DNA from: Aureispira sp. CCB-QB1
GTDB lineage: Bacteria; Bacteroidota; Bacteroidia; Chitinophagales; Saprospiraceae
Direction of reading: 5' to 3'
Assembly (NCBI RefSeq): GCF_000724545.1
Contig: NZ_JHBV01000138.1
Span: 1 to 64,000, forward strand
Length of the DNA: 64,000 nt
The position numbers and the translations under genes are program-made. The notes beneath the pieces were generated by a model that saw nothing but the letters and a program-made list of their open reading frames with translations, was not told the DNA's origin and ran no database searches. Each line of letters begins with the position of its first letter. The stretch's first letter is position 1. Positions 16,266 to 24,130 of this stretch are shown here, in pieces.

Positions 16266-17588
16266 CTACAATAGTCTCAACTGTTGTTCCAGTAGTTTTA
16301 TTTGGGATAGGAAGTCTTTTCTAATTTTTGTAAACTCTTTTTTGTATTGTTTTTTGATAATGGCAAACACAGCTGCTCTAAATAATGGATTTTTGTCAAA
16401 ATAATCCTCATTAGACTTAGAGTTGTCGGCATAAAATAAAGGAGAATTTGTTCTTGCTTGTTGCAAAGCATCTACTTTTAAGTTAGGGTTTTCCTCAAAC
16501 AGTGTTTTGATATATAGTTGTTCTTCTTTTTCTAAAGCTCGCTTTAGTTGTACGATTTCTGCTTTTAATTCCTTTTTTTGAGCAGCCAACTCTTTAGCGT
16601 TTTTAGAACGTTCTTGCTGCATTTTCTTTTCTTCCTCTACATAATCTACCAAATCTTGTTTGTGTACAACAAAGTTAAAATAAGCCGCTAAATTCTCAAT
16701 TTTCTCTTTTTTCTTCGCTTTTAGTTCTTGTTGATTAATAACATATTGCACCCGTTCCTGCAAATAAACCAAACTGTAGCTTTCTAAGTATTTTTTCACA
16801 CTAGTTTTAGTAACATTCCAAGCTAATAAAATTTCTTCAATTTCTGATTTAAGTAAATTGTCTGCTTCGGTCTCTGTTGCTGTCTCTGTGATTTGAATAT
16901 TTGGATTAGAACTAATTTCAAACAAGATGGCAATAACTTTACGCCCAGACTTGATTTCTGTAAAACTAAAGCAAATATCTGTGTGTAGTTTTAAATCTTC
17001 TTGTGCTTTAAGGATAATCCTACTTTTGAAGTGTCCATACAATTTATATTTGTCGCTAACACCAAGTATTACTTTTAAGGTATCAATGTCAAATTCTCGA
17101 TAGCCAATTTTTTCATACTGCTTGAGCAATTCATAAATTCGAATAGAGTATACACTTGAAATTTTCAGTACATTCCGAATGTCATAAGACAAGAATGTTC
17201 GCTTTAATTGCAACAAATAAGGCTTCAAATCAGGATGAAAAGACAGTTCAATATACCCTTCTTTTTTCTTTGGGATCGATGCTTGTGCGATTAGTCCTGT
17301 TTTCAAAAAGCGCTCTTCACCATTTTCAGTATATGGAATCGTTACTACTTTTTTGAGTAGATTATCTGGCACTGCTTTTATTTTTACATAAGCATCGTTA
17401 TCATTCACACCAAAAAAGCTCACTAAATCTCGAATCTGAAGTTTGTATTTTTTAAAATCTTCATCTCCTGGTTGTATTAAACTCACCAATTTGGTAAACA
17501 CTCGAGTCTCCCATATCGAAAAATGATATCGAGCCTCAACGAGGTCATTTGACTTGGTTACCAAAGCTTTAGCGGGATTATTCTTCAT
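16266..17588 (-). CDS. Rep_3 (RepB-family) plasmid replication initiator
   Basis: 440 residues. Residues ~1-230 match the two winged-helix domains of Rep_3 initiators: KSNDLVEARYHFSIWETRVF, SVYSIRIYELLKQYEKIGYREFDIDTLKVILGV and YKLYGHFKSRIILKAQEDL. Such proteins bind iterons as monomers to start replication and inverted half-iterons as dimers to repress themselves. Both kinds of site lie immediately upstream (17651-18344). The C-terminal ~200 residues are a Lys/Glu-rich coiled coil, making it longer than typical Rep_3 proteins (~250-330 aa); that part may bind partners. Confidence 0.93.
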   Translation of the reverse strand: MKNNPAKALVTKSNDLVEARYHFSIWETRVFTKLVSLIQPGDEDFKKYKLQIRDLVSFFGVNDNDAYVKIKAVPDNLLKKVVTIPYTENGEERFLKTGLIAQASIPKKKEGYIELSFHPDLKPYLLQLKRTFLSYDIRNVLKISSVYSIRIYELLKQYEKIGYREFDIDTLKVILGVSDKYKLYGHFKSRIILKAQEDLKLHTDICFSFTEIKSGRKVIAILFEISSNPNIQITETATETEADNLLKSEIEEILLAWNVTKTSVKKYLESYSLVYLQERVQYVINQQELKAKKKEKIENLAAYFNFVVHKQDLVDYVEEEKKMQQERSKNAKELAAQKKELKAEIVQLKRALEKEEQLYIKTLFEENPNLKVDALQQARTNSPLFYADNSKSNEDYFDKNPLFRAAVFAIIKKQYKKEFTKIRKDFLSQIKLLEQQLRLL

Positions 17589-17632
17589 ACTTTTATAGAC
17601 TTACTACAAAATTTAGTGCTTGTTGCGAAATA

Positions 17633-17663
17633 CAAACATAATACTTTTTTTTAACTATCACAA
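17633..17663 (-). promoter_or_regulatory. rep promoter overlapped by an inverted half-iteron
   Basis: On the minus strand TTG (plus 17661-17663), a 20-nt spacer and TATGTTTG (plus 17633-17640) form a good Bacteroidota promoter 45 nt before the rep ATG. The sequence AACTATCACAA and its mirror TTTTGTGATAGTT (17652-17684) form an inverted repeat covering the -33 region, which is where a Rep dimer would repress. Confidence 0.6.
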
Positions 17664-18344
17664 GTGTTTTTTTTTGTGATAGTTTCCGCTTTTTGTGATA
17701 GTTAATCTTCTTATTTCCGCTTTTTGTGATATTAAAAAGCTCTTCAGCTTTTTATATCTTGTTTTTTTTTATGTTTATTTTTATTGAGCTTATTGGATAG
17801 AGTACAGGAATTTTTTCCTCTGATAGAACTTCCGTTTTTCGTGATAGTTAACCCGCTTTTTGTGATAGTTAAAATACTTCGAAGACTTGTCTAATAGCTG
17901 TATACTCCTATATATAAGGATTACAGATACTTTTATTAACTTTAAGTTTACAAAAGAAAAACATTGCCTCTAAATTCTGTATATGTTACGATAAAAATGT
18001 TTTTTGGGGTCTCTAAAAGGAATTATCCGCTTTTTGTGATAGTCACCCGTTTTTTGTGATAGTTAATCCGCTTTTTGTGATATTAGTTTCCGTTTTTCGT
18101 GATAGTTAACCCGTTTTTTGTGATAGTTAATCCGCTTTTTGTGATATTAATCTCTATAATGAGCTAATTACCAATTAATTACAAGCTCCGAAAACATTTA
18201 AAACAAATTAAAATAAAGAAAACAACTAAAAAGGAAGTTGTCCCTTTGTTTTTTTCTAAAAAAAATTCAAAACAAATAACACTCCCGTCCGCTTTTTGTG
18301 ATAGTTGGAAGAACAAAAGGAAAGGTTTAATTATCACAAAAAGC
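17651..18344. other. Iteron array: candidate replication origin (oriV)
   Basis: The 18-19-bp unit CCGCTTTTTGTGATAGTTA recurs directly at 17686, 17717, 17832, 17853, 18027, 18047, 18068, 18090, 18111, 18132 and 18289. A degenerate copy lies at ~17667 and reversed half-copies at 17651 and 18331. Variants are CCGT for CCGC, TCG for TTG, and ATTA for AGTTA. The six copies 18027-18149 sit 20-22 bp apart, about two helix turns. AT-rich DNA follows (18150-18280). Together with the adjacent Rep_3 gene this is a textbook iteron origin. Confidence 0.92.
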
Positions 18345-18354
18345 ACAAAAGAAA

Positions 18355-18396
18355 AGAAAAAAAATGGCCCTTTCTACCCCCACAGTAGAAAGGACC
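18355..18396 (-). terminator. Minus-strand terminator of micro-ORF B
   Basis: CCTTTCTAC (18369-18377) pairs with GTAGAAAGG (18385-18393); eight A at 18357-18364 give a T8 run on the minus strand. Confidence 0.7.
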
Positions 18397-18430
18397 GATG
18401 TAAGAATCCCTAAAAAATGTATCTTAATAC

Positions 18431-18481
18431 TTAGATGTTACGACCATCATAAGTAAATGTTATTTTGTTGATAGTAGACAT
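18431..18481 (-). CDS. Putative micro-ORF B (16 aa, TYDGRNI peptide) beside oriV
   Basis: ATG at 18481, stop TAA at 18431, peptide MSTINKITFTYDGRNI. It sits in a complete minus-strand transcription unit: TTTG and TAAGTTTG 20 nt apart (18513-18544), the ORF, then a hairpin terminator with T8 (18355-18396), about 150 nt in total. It shares TYDGRNI with micro-ORF A (2013-2066), spelled ACT..CGT-AAC here and ACC..AGA-AAT there. No family is recognised. It could be a signalling, toxin or leader peptide. Confidence 0.5.
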   Translation of the reverse strand: MSTINKITFTYDGRNI

Positions 18482-18512
18482 AATTTGTACTGTTTATAAG
18501 TATTACGATACT

Positions 18513-18544
18513 CAAACTTATGAAAATATGTCAATATAAACAAA
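18513..18544 (-). promoter_or_regulatory. Promoter of micro-ORF B
   Basis: Minus strand: TTTG (plus 18541-18544), 20-nt spacer, perfect -7 TAAGTTTG (plus 18513-18520), ~32 nt before the ATG at 18481. Confidence 0.55.
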
Positions 18545-18751
18545 TGTTAGAGCATTAATAGTTAATGATTTTTTAAAAAAAAGTTATCAATATATTTAAT
18601 GCATTGATTTTCAGTATTGTTTTGTCTTTCTGTTTTTAAGAGATTTCTTTATTCAGAAAAAAAATGAACTATTCAGAAGAATAATAAGGAGGCTTTATAT
18701 TTTTGATGTAATTTTAGGCATTCAAAAAATCTACAAAAAAAGGATACTATC

Positions 18752-19813
18752 ATGAAAAATAGTTATACCCAAAAAGAACAATATTATGGGGAGTATTTGG
18801 GATTAGATAAAATATTAAGCGCACAACTTCCAGAAAGTGAAGCTAGAGGGATTGATGCACATGATGAGATGTTGTTTATTATTATTCATCAAACCTATGA
18901 ATTGTGGTTTAAGCAAATTATGCATGAACTGAACTCTATTCTTGATATCTTTCAAGCGACTAGTATTAATGATAATGCACCTTCTTTGCAAATTGCGGTT
19001 CATCGAACCAATAGGATTGTAGAAATCTGGAAATTATTAGTTTCTCAGGTAGATGTTTTGGAGACAATGACTCCTATGGATTTCTTAGATTTTAGAGATC
19101 TATTAACACCTGCTTCTGGTTTTCAAAGTGTTCAGTTTCGAGAATTAGAAACGAAGTTAGGTCTTAAGATGGAAAATCGTCACGAGAAGCGTTATTATGA
19201 GCATCAGTTATGTCCTGTTCATGTTGAACAAATCAAAGCCTTAGAACACAAAGAAAGCTTCTTAGAATTATTAGAGCAATGGTTGGAGCGAATACCTATT
19301 TGGTCATTAGAATACTGGGATAATTTTGAGTTACCAGAAGGAGCACCAAAAGACATTCATCCATTTTGGGCAACGTACCGCCATACTTATGAATCAGGGT
19401 TGGTGAGTGAAGAATTAGCAGCTATCAACATGAACGATTTTGATAGTCTATTCTTCGGAAAAGGGGAACAAACAACTAGATTAAGTCCAAGATCTCTACA
19501 AGCTGCCTTGTTCATTACATTGTACAGAGACTATCCTCTTATGCAAATGCCTTATCAATTTTTAAGCAAGTGGTTAGAAATTGATGAGTTGATGGCAAAT
19601 TGGAGGTATAGACATATGAGCATGGTTCGTCGAATGATTGGGATGCGAGTAGGAACGGGTGGATCTACAGGAGCCAACTATTTGAAGGGAGCAATGGAAA
19701 AACACCATATATTTGGCGATTTTACACGAATTACAACTTATTTAATACCTCGCGCAAAGTTACCTAAACTACCTAAAGTCTTAGAACAGAAATTACGATT
19801 TAGTGCAAAATAA
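18752..19813 (+). CDS. Tryptophan 2,3-dioxygenase
   Basis: 353 residues. A heme enzyme that opens the indole ring of L-tryptophan to N-formylkynurenine. Landmarks: YGEYLGLDKILSAQLP near the start, HDEMLFIIIHQTYELWFKQI (distal His and helix of the active site), HRTNRIVEIWKLL, and WRYRHMSMVRRMIGMRVGTGGSTG, which carries the proximal heme His and the substrate loop. Somewhat longer than the ~280-residue proteobacterial enzymes. It is monocistronic with a strong terminator; no other kynurenine-pathway gene is nearby. TATTTTTG at 18698-18705 is a possible -7 element. Confidence 0.92.
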   Translation: MKNSYTQKEQYYGEYLGLDKILSAQLPESEARGIDAHDEMLFIIIHQTYELWFKQIMHELNSILDIFQATSINDNAPSLQIAVHRTNRIVEIWKLLVSQVDVLETMTPMDFLDFRDLLTPASGFQSVQFRELETKLGLKMENRHEKRYYEHQLCPVHVEQIKALEHKESFLELLEQWLERIPIWSLEYWDNFELPEGAPKDIHPFWATYRHTYESGLVSEELAAINMNDFDSLFFGKGEQTTRLSPRSLQAALFITLYRDYPLMQMPYQFLSKWLEIDELMANWRYRHMSMVRRMIGMRVGTGGSTGANYLKGAMEKHHIFGDFTRITTYLIPRAKLPKLPKVLEQKLRFSAK

Positions 19814-19820
19814 TAATTGA

Positions 19821-19856
19821 ATACCGATTTAGGACTATCCTAAATCGGTATTTTTA
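19821..19856. terminator. Bidirectional terminator
   Basis: ATACCGATTTAGGA (19821-19834) pairs perfectly with TCCTAAATCGGTAT (19838-19851) around CTA, followed by TTTTT. Confidence 0.8.
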
Positions 19857-19903
19857 TGATTTATAGTGTGGTAATTTTTGTGCTATAGAAATATAGCTAG
19901 GGA

Positions 19904-22900
19904 TTATTCAATAGCAGTAAAGTGCTGTACTTTTAGTTTTATTAAATCCTTTTTTTCGTTATTAGCTTGCTCAAAAGGCTGCAAACTACTAGCAGTAGCG
20001 GTTGTAATTTGTCTATCTTTGCAACCTTTGGCTACTAAAAAGTCTTTGATTGCTTTAACTTTTTGTTCAGCAAGATCAACTTGTTCGGATTCTACCATAA
20101 TCGAGACCGTCATTTTTAGTTGTATGATTTGATCAGCTAAGCGATTTAAGGTAGATAGAGAGGTTTTTTTGAATTGAGTACTTTCCCCTTCAAAAGAGAT
20201 ATTGTGCAGTAAAAGCCATTTTGTCTTTCCCTTCAATTCCTCAAGTGTTGCTATTTGGATGTTTTTTTTAGTAGAAGCTTCTGAGAGAGTTACTTGTTGT
20301 CCTACCGAAAAATAATTTTTTTTGGATATAAAATAACCATACTGTTTTCCAATAGGCAATGGAAGTACAAATTGGCCTGTTGAAGGATCATTTTTTAATT
20401 GCCCTAATATTTTACCCGTTTCCAAATCTTCCCAACTAATATCTACTTGTATTGGTTTATTATTATGATCAACAACGGTGCCTGAATAGATCGCAACAGG
20501 TTTGGGTTGATATTTTTGAGGCAACGAAATATAATAAATATCATCTTCACTATCTGAACTCATTGCAGAGAAATAGGCTGTTTTGCCATCAGTACTAACA
20601 CGATAGCCCCAATCGTTTTGACTAGTATTGATTGTTTTTCCTAAATTAATAGGAGTAGACCATTTTGTCCAAGAGTCATCCAAACGAGTTGTCATATAAA
20701 CATCTAAATGCCCCAAGCCACCATGTCCATCAGAGCTGAAATAAAGGGTTTTCATATCAGGGTGCAAAAATGGTGTTCTTTCAGCAAAAGGAGTGTTTAC
20801 CATATCTCCTAAATTGATTGGTTCTTGCCATTCTCCTTCAGTATTTTTTAGAGCAACAAAAATATCTCTGTTTCCTGTATTGGAGCCATGAAACCCATTG
20901 AGATTGCTTTCTTGCCAAAAGTCCAAGACTTCTTTTCTTTCAGAAACATACAACAGGGCATTTCCATCACTAGAGATCATGGCATCAGCATCCCAGTAGG
21001 GAGTATTGATTGTATTAGAGAAAGGCACAGGCTTAGACCAAGTATCTTTTTGATAGGTTGATAACAACATATCCCCCTTTCGAGTATGCCCATCAAAAAT
21101 GATTAGTTGTTGTTCATCCGCAGAAACAGCTAAAAGTCCTTCGTGCTTATTTGTGTTGATGCTTTCCAAAGCTTTAGCCATTTGCCACTCTTGGTTTTCA
21201 AAAGAAGAAACATAAATATCCTCATTAACACTTCCTTGTTTGGGTTTATTCAATCGACAGAAGTAGATTTTTTTGTTATCAATAGAAACCAAGGGACTAT
21301 ATTCTGGATTAGAAGAATTGATACCACCTCCCAAAGCTAATTTGGAAATAGCGGGTTCTTGTGCACTAAGTAGCGCTTTTAAGTTGGTAATTTTAGTGTT
21401 ATTTTGTCCAAAAGTGGGAGCAAATTCGTTGACTTGGTCTAAAGCTGAATCCCAGTTTTGAGCATTGATGGCAGGTTCTATCAATCGTTGTAGAGCAACA
21501 AAAGCTCTTTCTTTGGGAGCGGCAGCACGAATGTACGCTTCGTATTGTGCTCTATTTTGTGATGTAGGAATTTCTAATAAATTAAGTTTTGCACCTTGCT
21601 CTGCAAGTTTTAAATCTCGTTCTTGTTTTTCAATGTTTTTATATTCAGGATGTTCCATCATAAACTGATTGATGGTTCCCAATTCCCCATCGCTAACATA
21701 GGAGTCATAATAAATATCTAAGACAGCATCATAATAAGTACTATTGGGAAATAGCGTTAAGAATGTCTTAGCTCCTCTAAATAACCCCTTTTTCTTTAGA
21801 GCTGCATACATAGGAGCCTCCAATTCTAAAACATATGGAGAACTAGGACTTTTTTTAATGAAATCCAGAATTAGTAAGATATCTTCTGTTTGCTTTGCTT
21901 GCTCAAACAAGGGTTTGTCTGCTTTTTTTTGCGCTGCTCGAACATCAGAATTAATAGCATCTTGAAATGGATAGTTAGGATAGGCTTTTGCAAATTCTTT
22001 GACCGCATTCGTTCCATTTTCTTGCAAATACAAGCGGTAAAAACGAAGCCATATTGCTTCCTTTTTTTCGTAATTGGGATAGGCACGAACAAAGTAATCG
22101 TAATCGACAATATTAGTACCTGCCATTATAATATCATACATATAGTCTTTGGCAAACTTATTAAAGGGACTATGTGGATAGGCTTCGGTAAAATTTTGAT
22201 ACTCCTTTAGACTTTTTTTACGGACAATTTTCATCAAAGCATAAGCAGCTTTAGGGTCTCGAACGTATATGTTGTCTCGGTACTTTTCTTCAAAATTAGG
22301 ATAAAATTGCCAGCCCTTTTCCTCTATATAACTTTCGAGCAGTTTCTTTTGAGCTCGCACCAACAATTCTTTATTAAAGCGTTCTGTTGTGATTTCGTGC
22401 TTTTTGAAAAAATCAGCATATGCAGCAAATGTATTTATTTCTGAAGCATATTGAAAGGCGAGGGCATCACGAATTTGAGTCATACTTTCTACTTGTTGGC
22501 TACTAGCAGTCGTATAAAGTGCCAAAAAACGTTCCGCAAGACTCAAATTATTGGCTTGAGAGGCGTCCTTGTGAGCAGTTGATACAATATCACTTTGCAA
22601 TTTGCTTAAACTTAGTTTGCTCAAACCTTTGGCTTGTACTCTGTTTTTGTCTGCTTTACTTAAGTTTTCGTACTCTTTGATAGCCCTCGAGATATATTGG
22701 TAAGATTTCTCTATATCATACTCCTCATAGGCTGGAGCAAAATATATTTTTGACAATTCATACAATGAAATTGGTTTGCTAGTTGCCTTTTCTAAGTCGT
22801 TTTCAAAGGCTTCTATAGCCGTTTCATAATCACCTTTTGAGACTAATTTTTTCCCTTTTGTAATCTGGGCATCCAAGGAAGTACTTATAAAAAAAAGTAG

Positions 22901-22924
22901 TATTATAAATACAGAGTATTTCAT
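19904..22924 (-). CDS. Large envelope protein: TPR-like N-half, PD40 beta-propeller, degenerate OmpA-like end
   Basis: 1006 residues with signal peptide MKYSVFIILLFFISTSLDAQ. Residues ~20-500 are helical TPR-like repeats. Residues ~520-790 are a TolB/PD40-type propeller (SPLVSIDNKKIYFCR, AERTPFLHPDMKTLYFSSDG, STDGKTAYFSAMSS). A carboxypeptidase-regulatory-like beta domain follows (~800-870), then a C-terminal segment reminiscent of an OmpA domain but lacking a clear peptidoglycan-binding motif. The order propeller, CRD, OmpA resembles PorE-like proteins of the type IX secretion system. Periplasmic or outer-membrane structural role inferred. Confidence 0.75.
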   Translation of the reverse strand: MKYSVFIILLFFISTSLDAQITKGKKLVSKGDYETAIEAFENDLEKATSKPISLYELSKIYFAPAYEEYDIEKSYQYISRAIKEYENLSKADKNRVQAKGLSKLSLSKLQSDIVSTAHKDASQANNLSLAERFLALYTTASSQQVESMTQIRDALAFQYASEINTFAAYADFFKKHEITTERFNKELLVRAQKKLLESYIEEKGWQFYPNFEEKYRDNIYVRDPKAAYALMKIVRKKSLKEYQNFTEAYPHSPFNKFAKDYMYDIIMAGTNIVDYDYFVRAYPNYEKKEAIWLRFYRLYLQENGTNAVKEFAKAYPNYPFQDAINSDVRAAQKKADKPLFEQAKQTEDILLILDFIKKSPSSPYVLELEAPMYAALKKKGLFRGAKTFLTLFPNSTYYDAVLDIYYDSYVSDGELGTINQFMMEHPEYKNIEKQERDLKLAEQGAKLNLLEIPTSQNRAQYEAYIRAAAPKERAFVALQRLIEPAINAQNWDSALDQVNEFAPTFGQNNTKITNLKALLSAQEPAISKLALGGGINSSNPEYSPLVSIDNKKIYFCRLNKPKQGSVNEDIYVSSFENQEWQMAKALESINTNKHEGLLAVSADEQQLIIFDGHTRKGDMLLSTYQKDTWSKPVPFSNTINTPYWDADAMISSDGNALLYVSERKEVLDFWQESNLNGFHGSNTGNRDIFVALKNTEGEWQEPINLGDMVNTPFAERTPFLHPDMKTLYFSSDGHGGLGHLDVYMTTRLDDSWTKWSTPINLGKTINTSQNDWGYRVSTDGKTAYFSAMSSDSEDDIYYISLPQKYQPKPVAIYSGTVVDHNNKPIQVDISWEDLETGKILGQLKNDPSTGQFVLPLPIGKQYGYFISKKNYFSVGQQVTLSEASTKKNIQIATLEELKGKTKWLLLHNISFEGESTQFKKTSLSTLNRLADQIIQLKMTVSIMVESEQVDLAEQKVKAIKDFLVAKGCKDRQITTATASSLQPFEQANNEKKDLIKLKVQHFTAIE

Positions 22925-23371
22925 AATTGATAAATAATTAGTGAGGATTTTTTTACCTTTCTATAATGTTTTTAAAAAAGTATATGTATTAATATCTGTG
23001 GAAGAGGGGGTATAAATGTATACTAATGCCTGAAAGGCAGCTTTAAGTAGTATTCATATTATATCATAATGGGGTGATCGCTACAAATGCTCCCATTAAG
23101 ATAGAATTAAAAACAGTTTTTTCAATAAAAAATAGAAATTCAATTTCTTTATAATGAGGTATAAAAGAACAATTTTGCTTGATTTCTAATCAAGCACTTA
23201 GCTTCTTTGTATAAAGCAGCAATTAGTTTATAATACCTTTTAGGAATTTTTTACCTACGAATCTACAATAAAACAAGGCGTGATTGCTTTGTCATTTTAT
23301 GTTAAAAATCAAAAGTTACAAATTAGTAACCCTCCTAACAATTTTGTAACTTAGAAACAAAAAGATTCAAA
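22925..23371. other. 447-bp gap upstream of the resolvase: inverted repeats, possible res site
   Basis: No supported ORF. It contains TGCTTGATT/AATCAAGCA (23176-23196, perfect 9-bp arms) and an AAGTTACAAA/TTTTGTAACTT pair (23313-23352) ending 20 bp before the resolvase ATG. Serine resolvases bind paired ~12-bp arms in res sites next to their genes, so these are candidates. Confidence 0.3.
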
Positions 23372-24058
23372 ATGTCAAGAAAGTATGTTATTTATTATCG
23401 AGTTTCTACCAAAAAACAAGGAGAAAGTGGTTTGGGGCTAAAAGCCCAAAAAGCATACTTATATCATTTTTTGTCAGAAGAGGTTGTGGTAAAAGAATTT
23501 ACAGAAATTCAGAGTGGCGGGAGTGTGGAAACTCGTTTGGTTTTGCAAGAAGCATTAAGGCTTTGTCAAATGGAAGGTTATACTTTGGCTGTAGCTAAGA
23601 TTGATCGTTTGAGTCGAAAAACAGAAGATGCTCTATCTATTTACAATTTATTAGAAGGTCGTTTGTTTAGTTGTGATATTCCCAATCTTGATAAGTTTAC
23701 ATTGACATTGTTCATGGCAATTGCTGATCGAGAGCGAGAGTTAATATCCATTCGAACCAAACAAGCTCTTGATGCTAAAAAGTTGGAGATAGGGGAGTGG
23801 CGAAATTCTACTTTTACAGAAAAAGCACGTCAAAAAGGACAACGACGAATTCGAGAGAAAGCACGTTTAAATCCTAATAATCGACGTGCAACAGAATTAA
23901 TTCTGTTATATAAAGATAAAGGTTTGACCTTGCAAGCGATTGCTCAGAAACTGAACCAAGCAGGTTTTCGTACTGCTCAAGGAAAATTGTTCCAAAAAAC
24001 AACAGTTTCTCGCCTTTGGAAGCGTTCGCAAACTCAAATAAGAGGTATCGAATCTTAA
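23372..24058 (+). CDS. Serine recombinase (resolvase/invertase family)
   Basis: 228 residues. Catalytic S12 lies in YYRVSTKKQGESGLGL. KIDRLSRKTEDAL and FMAIADRERELISIRTKQAL complete the resolvase fold (~1-140). The C-terminal region ends in a helix-turn-helix (GLTLQAIAQKLNQAGF...TTVSRLWKRS). The size fits small resolvases rather than large integrases. Near an iteron origin its likely job is resolving replicon multimers, like plasmid resolvases; DNA inversion is the alternative. Confidence 0.88.
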   Translation: MSRKYVIYYRVSTKKQGESGLGLKAQKAYLYHFLSEEVVVKEFTEIQSGGSVETRLVLQEALRLCQMEGYTLAVAKIDRLSRKTEDALSIYNLLEGRLFSCDIPNLDKFTLTLFMAIADRERELISIRTKQALDAKKLEIGEWRNSTFTEKARQKGQRRIREKARLNPNNRRATELILLYKDKGLTLQAIAQKLNQAGFRTAQGKLFQKTTVSRLWKRSQTQIRGIES

Positions 24059-24087
24059 TCCTACACCCCTGTTATATTTGACAAATG

Positions 24088-24117
24088 TAGAGCGAACTCA
24101 TTAAAGAATTCGCTCTA
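24088..24117. terminator. Hairpin between convergent genes
   Basis: TAGAGCGAA (24088-24096) pairs with TTCGCTCTA (24109-24117), placed between the resolvase and the convergent surface-protein gene. Confidence 0.6.
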
Positions 24118-24130
24118 TTCACCAATATTT

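Noticed and set aside
17641-18360. Possible CRISPR array in the repeat-rich region
   Set aside because: The units are 18-19 bp with short and variable spacing, lack dyad structure and cas genes, and sit beside a Rep_3 gene: they are iterons.
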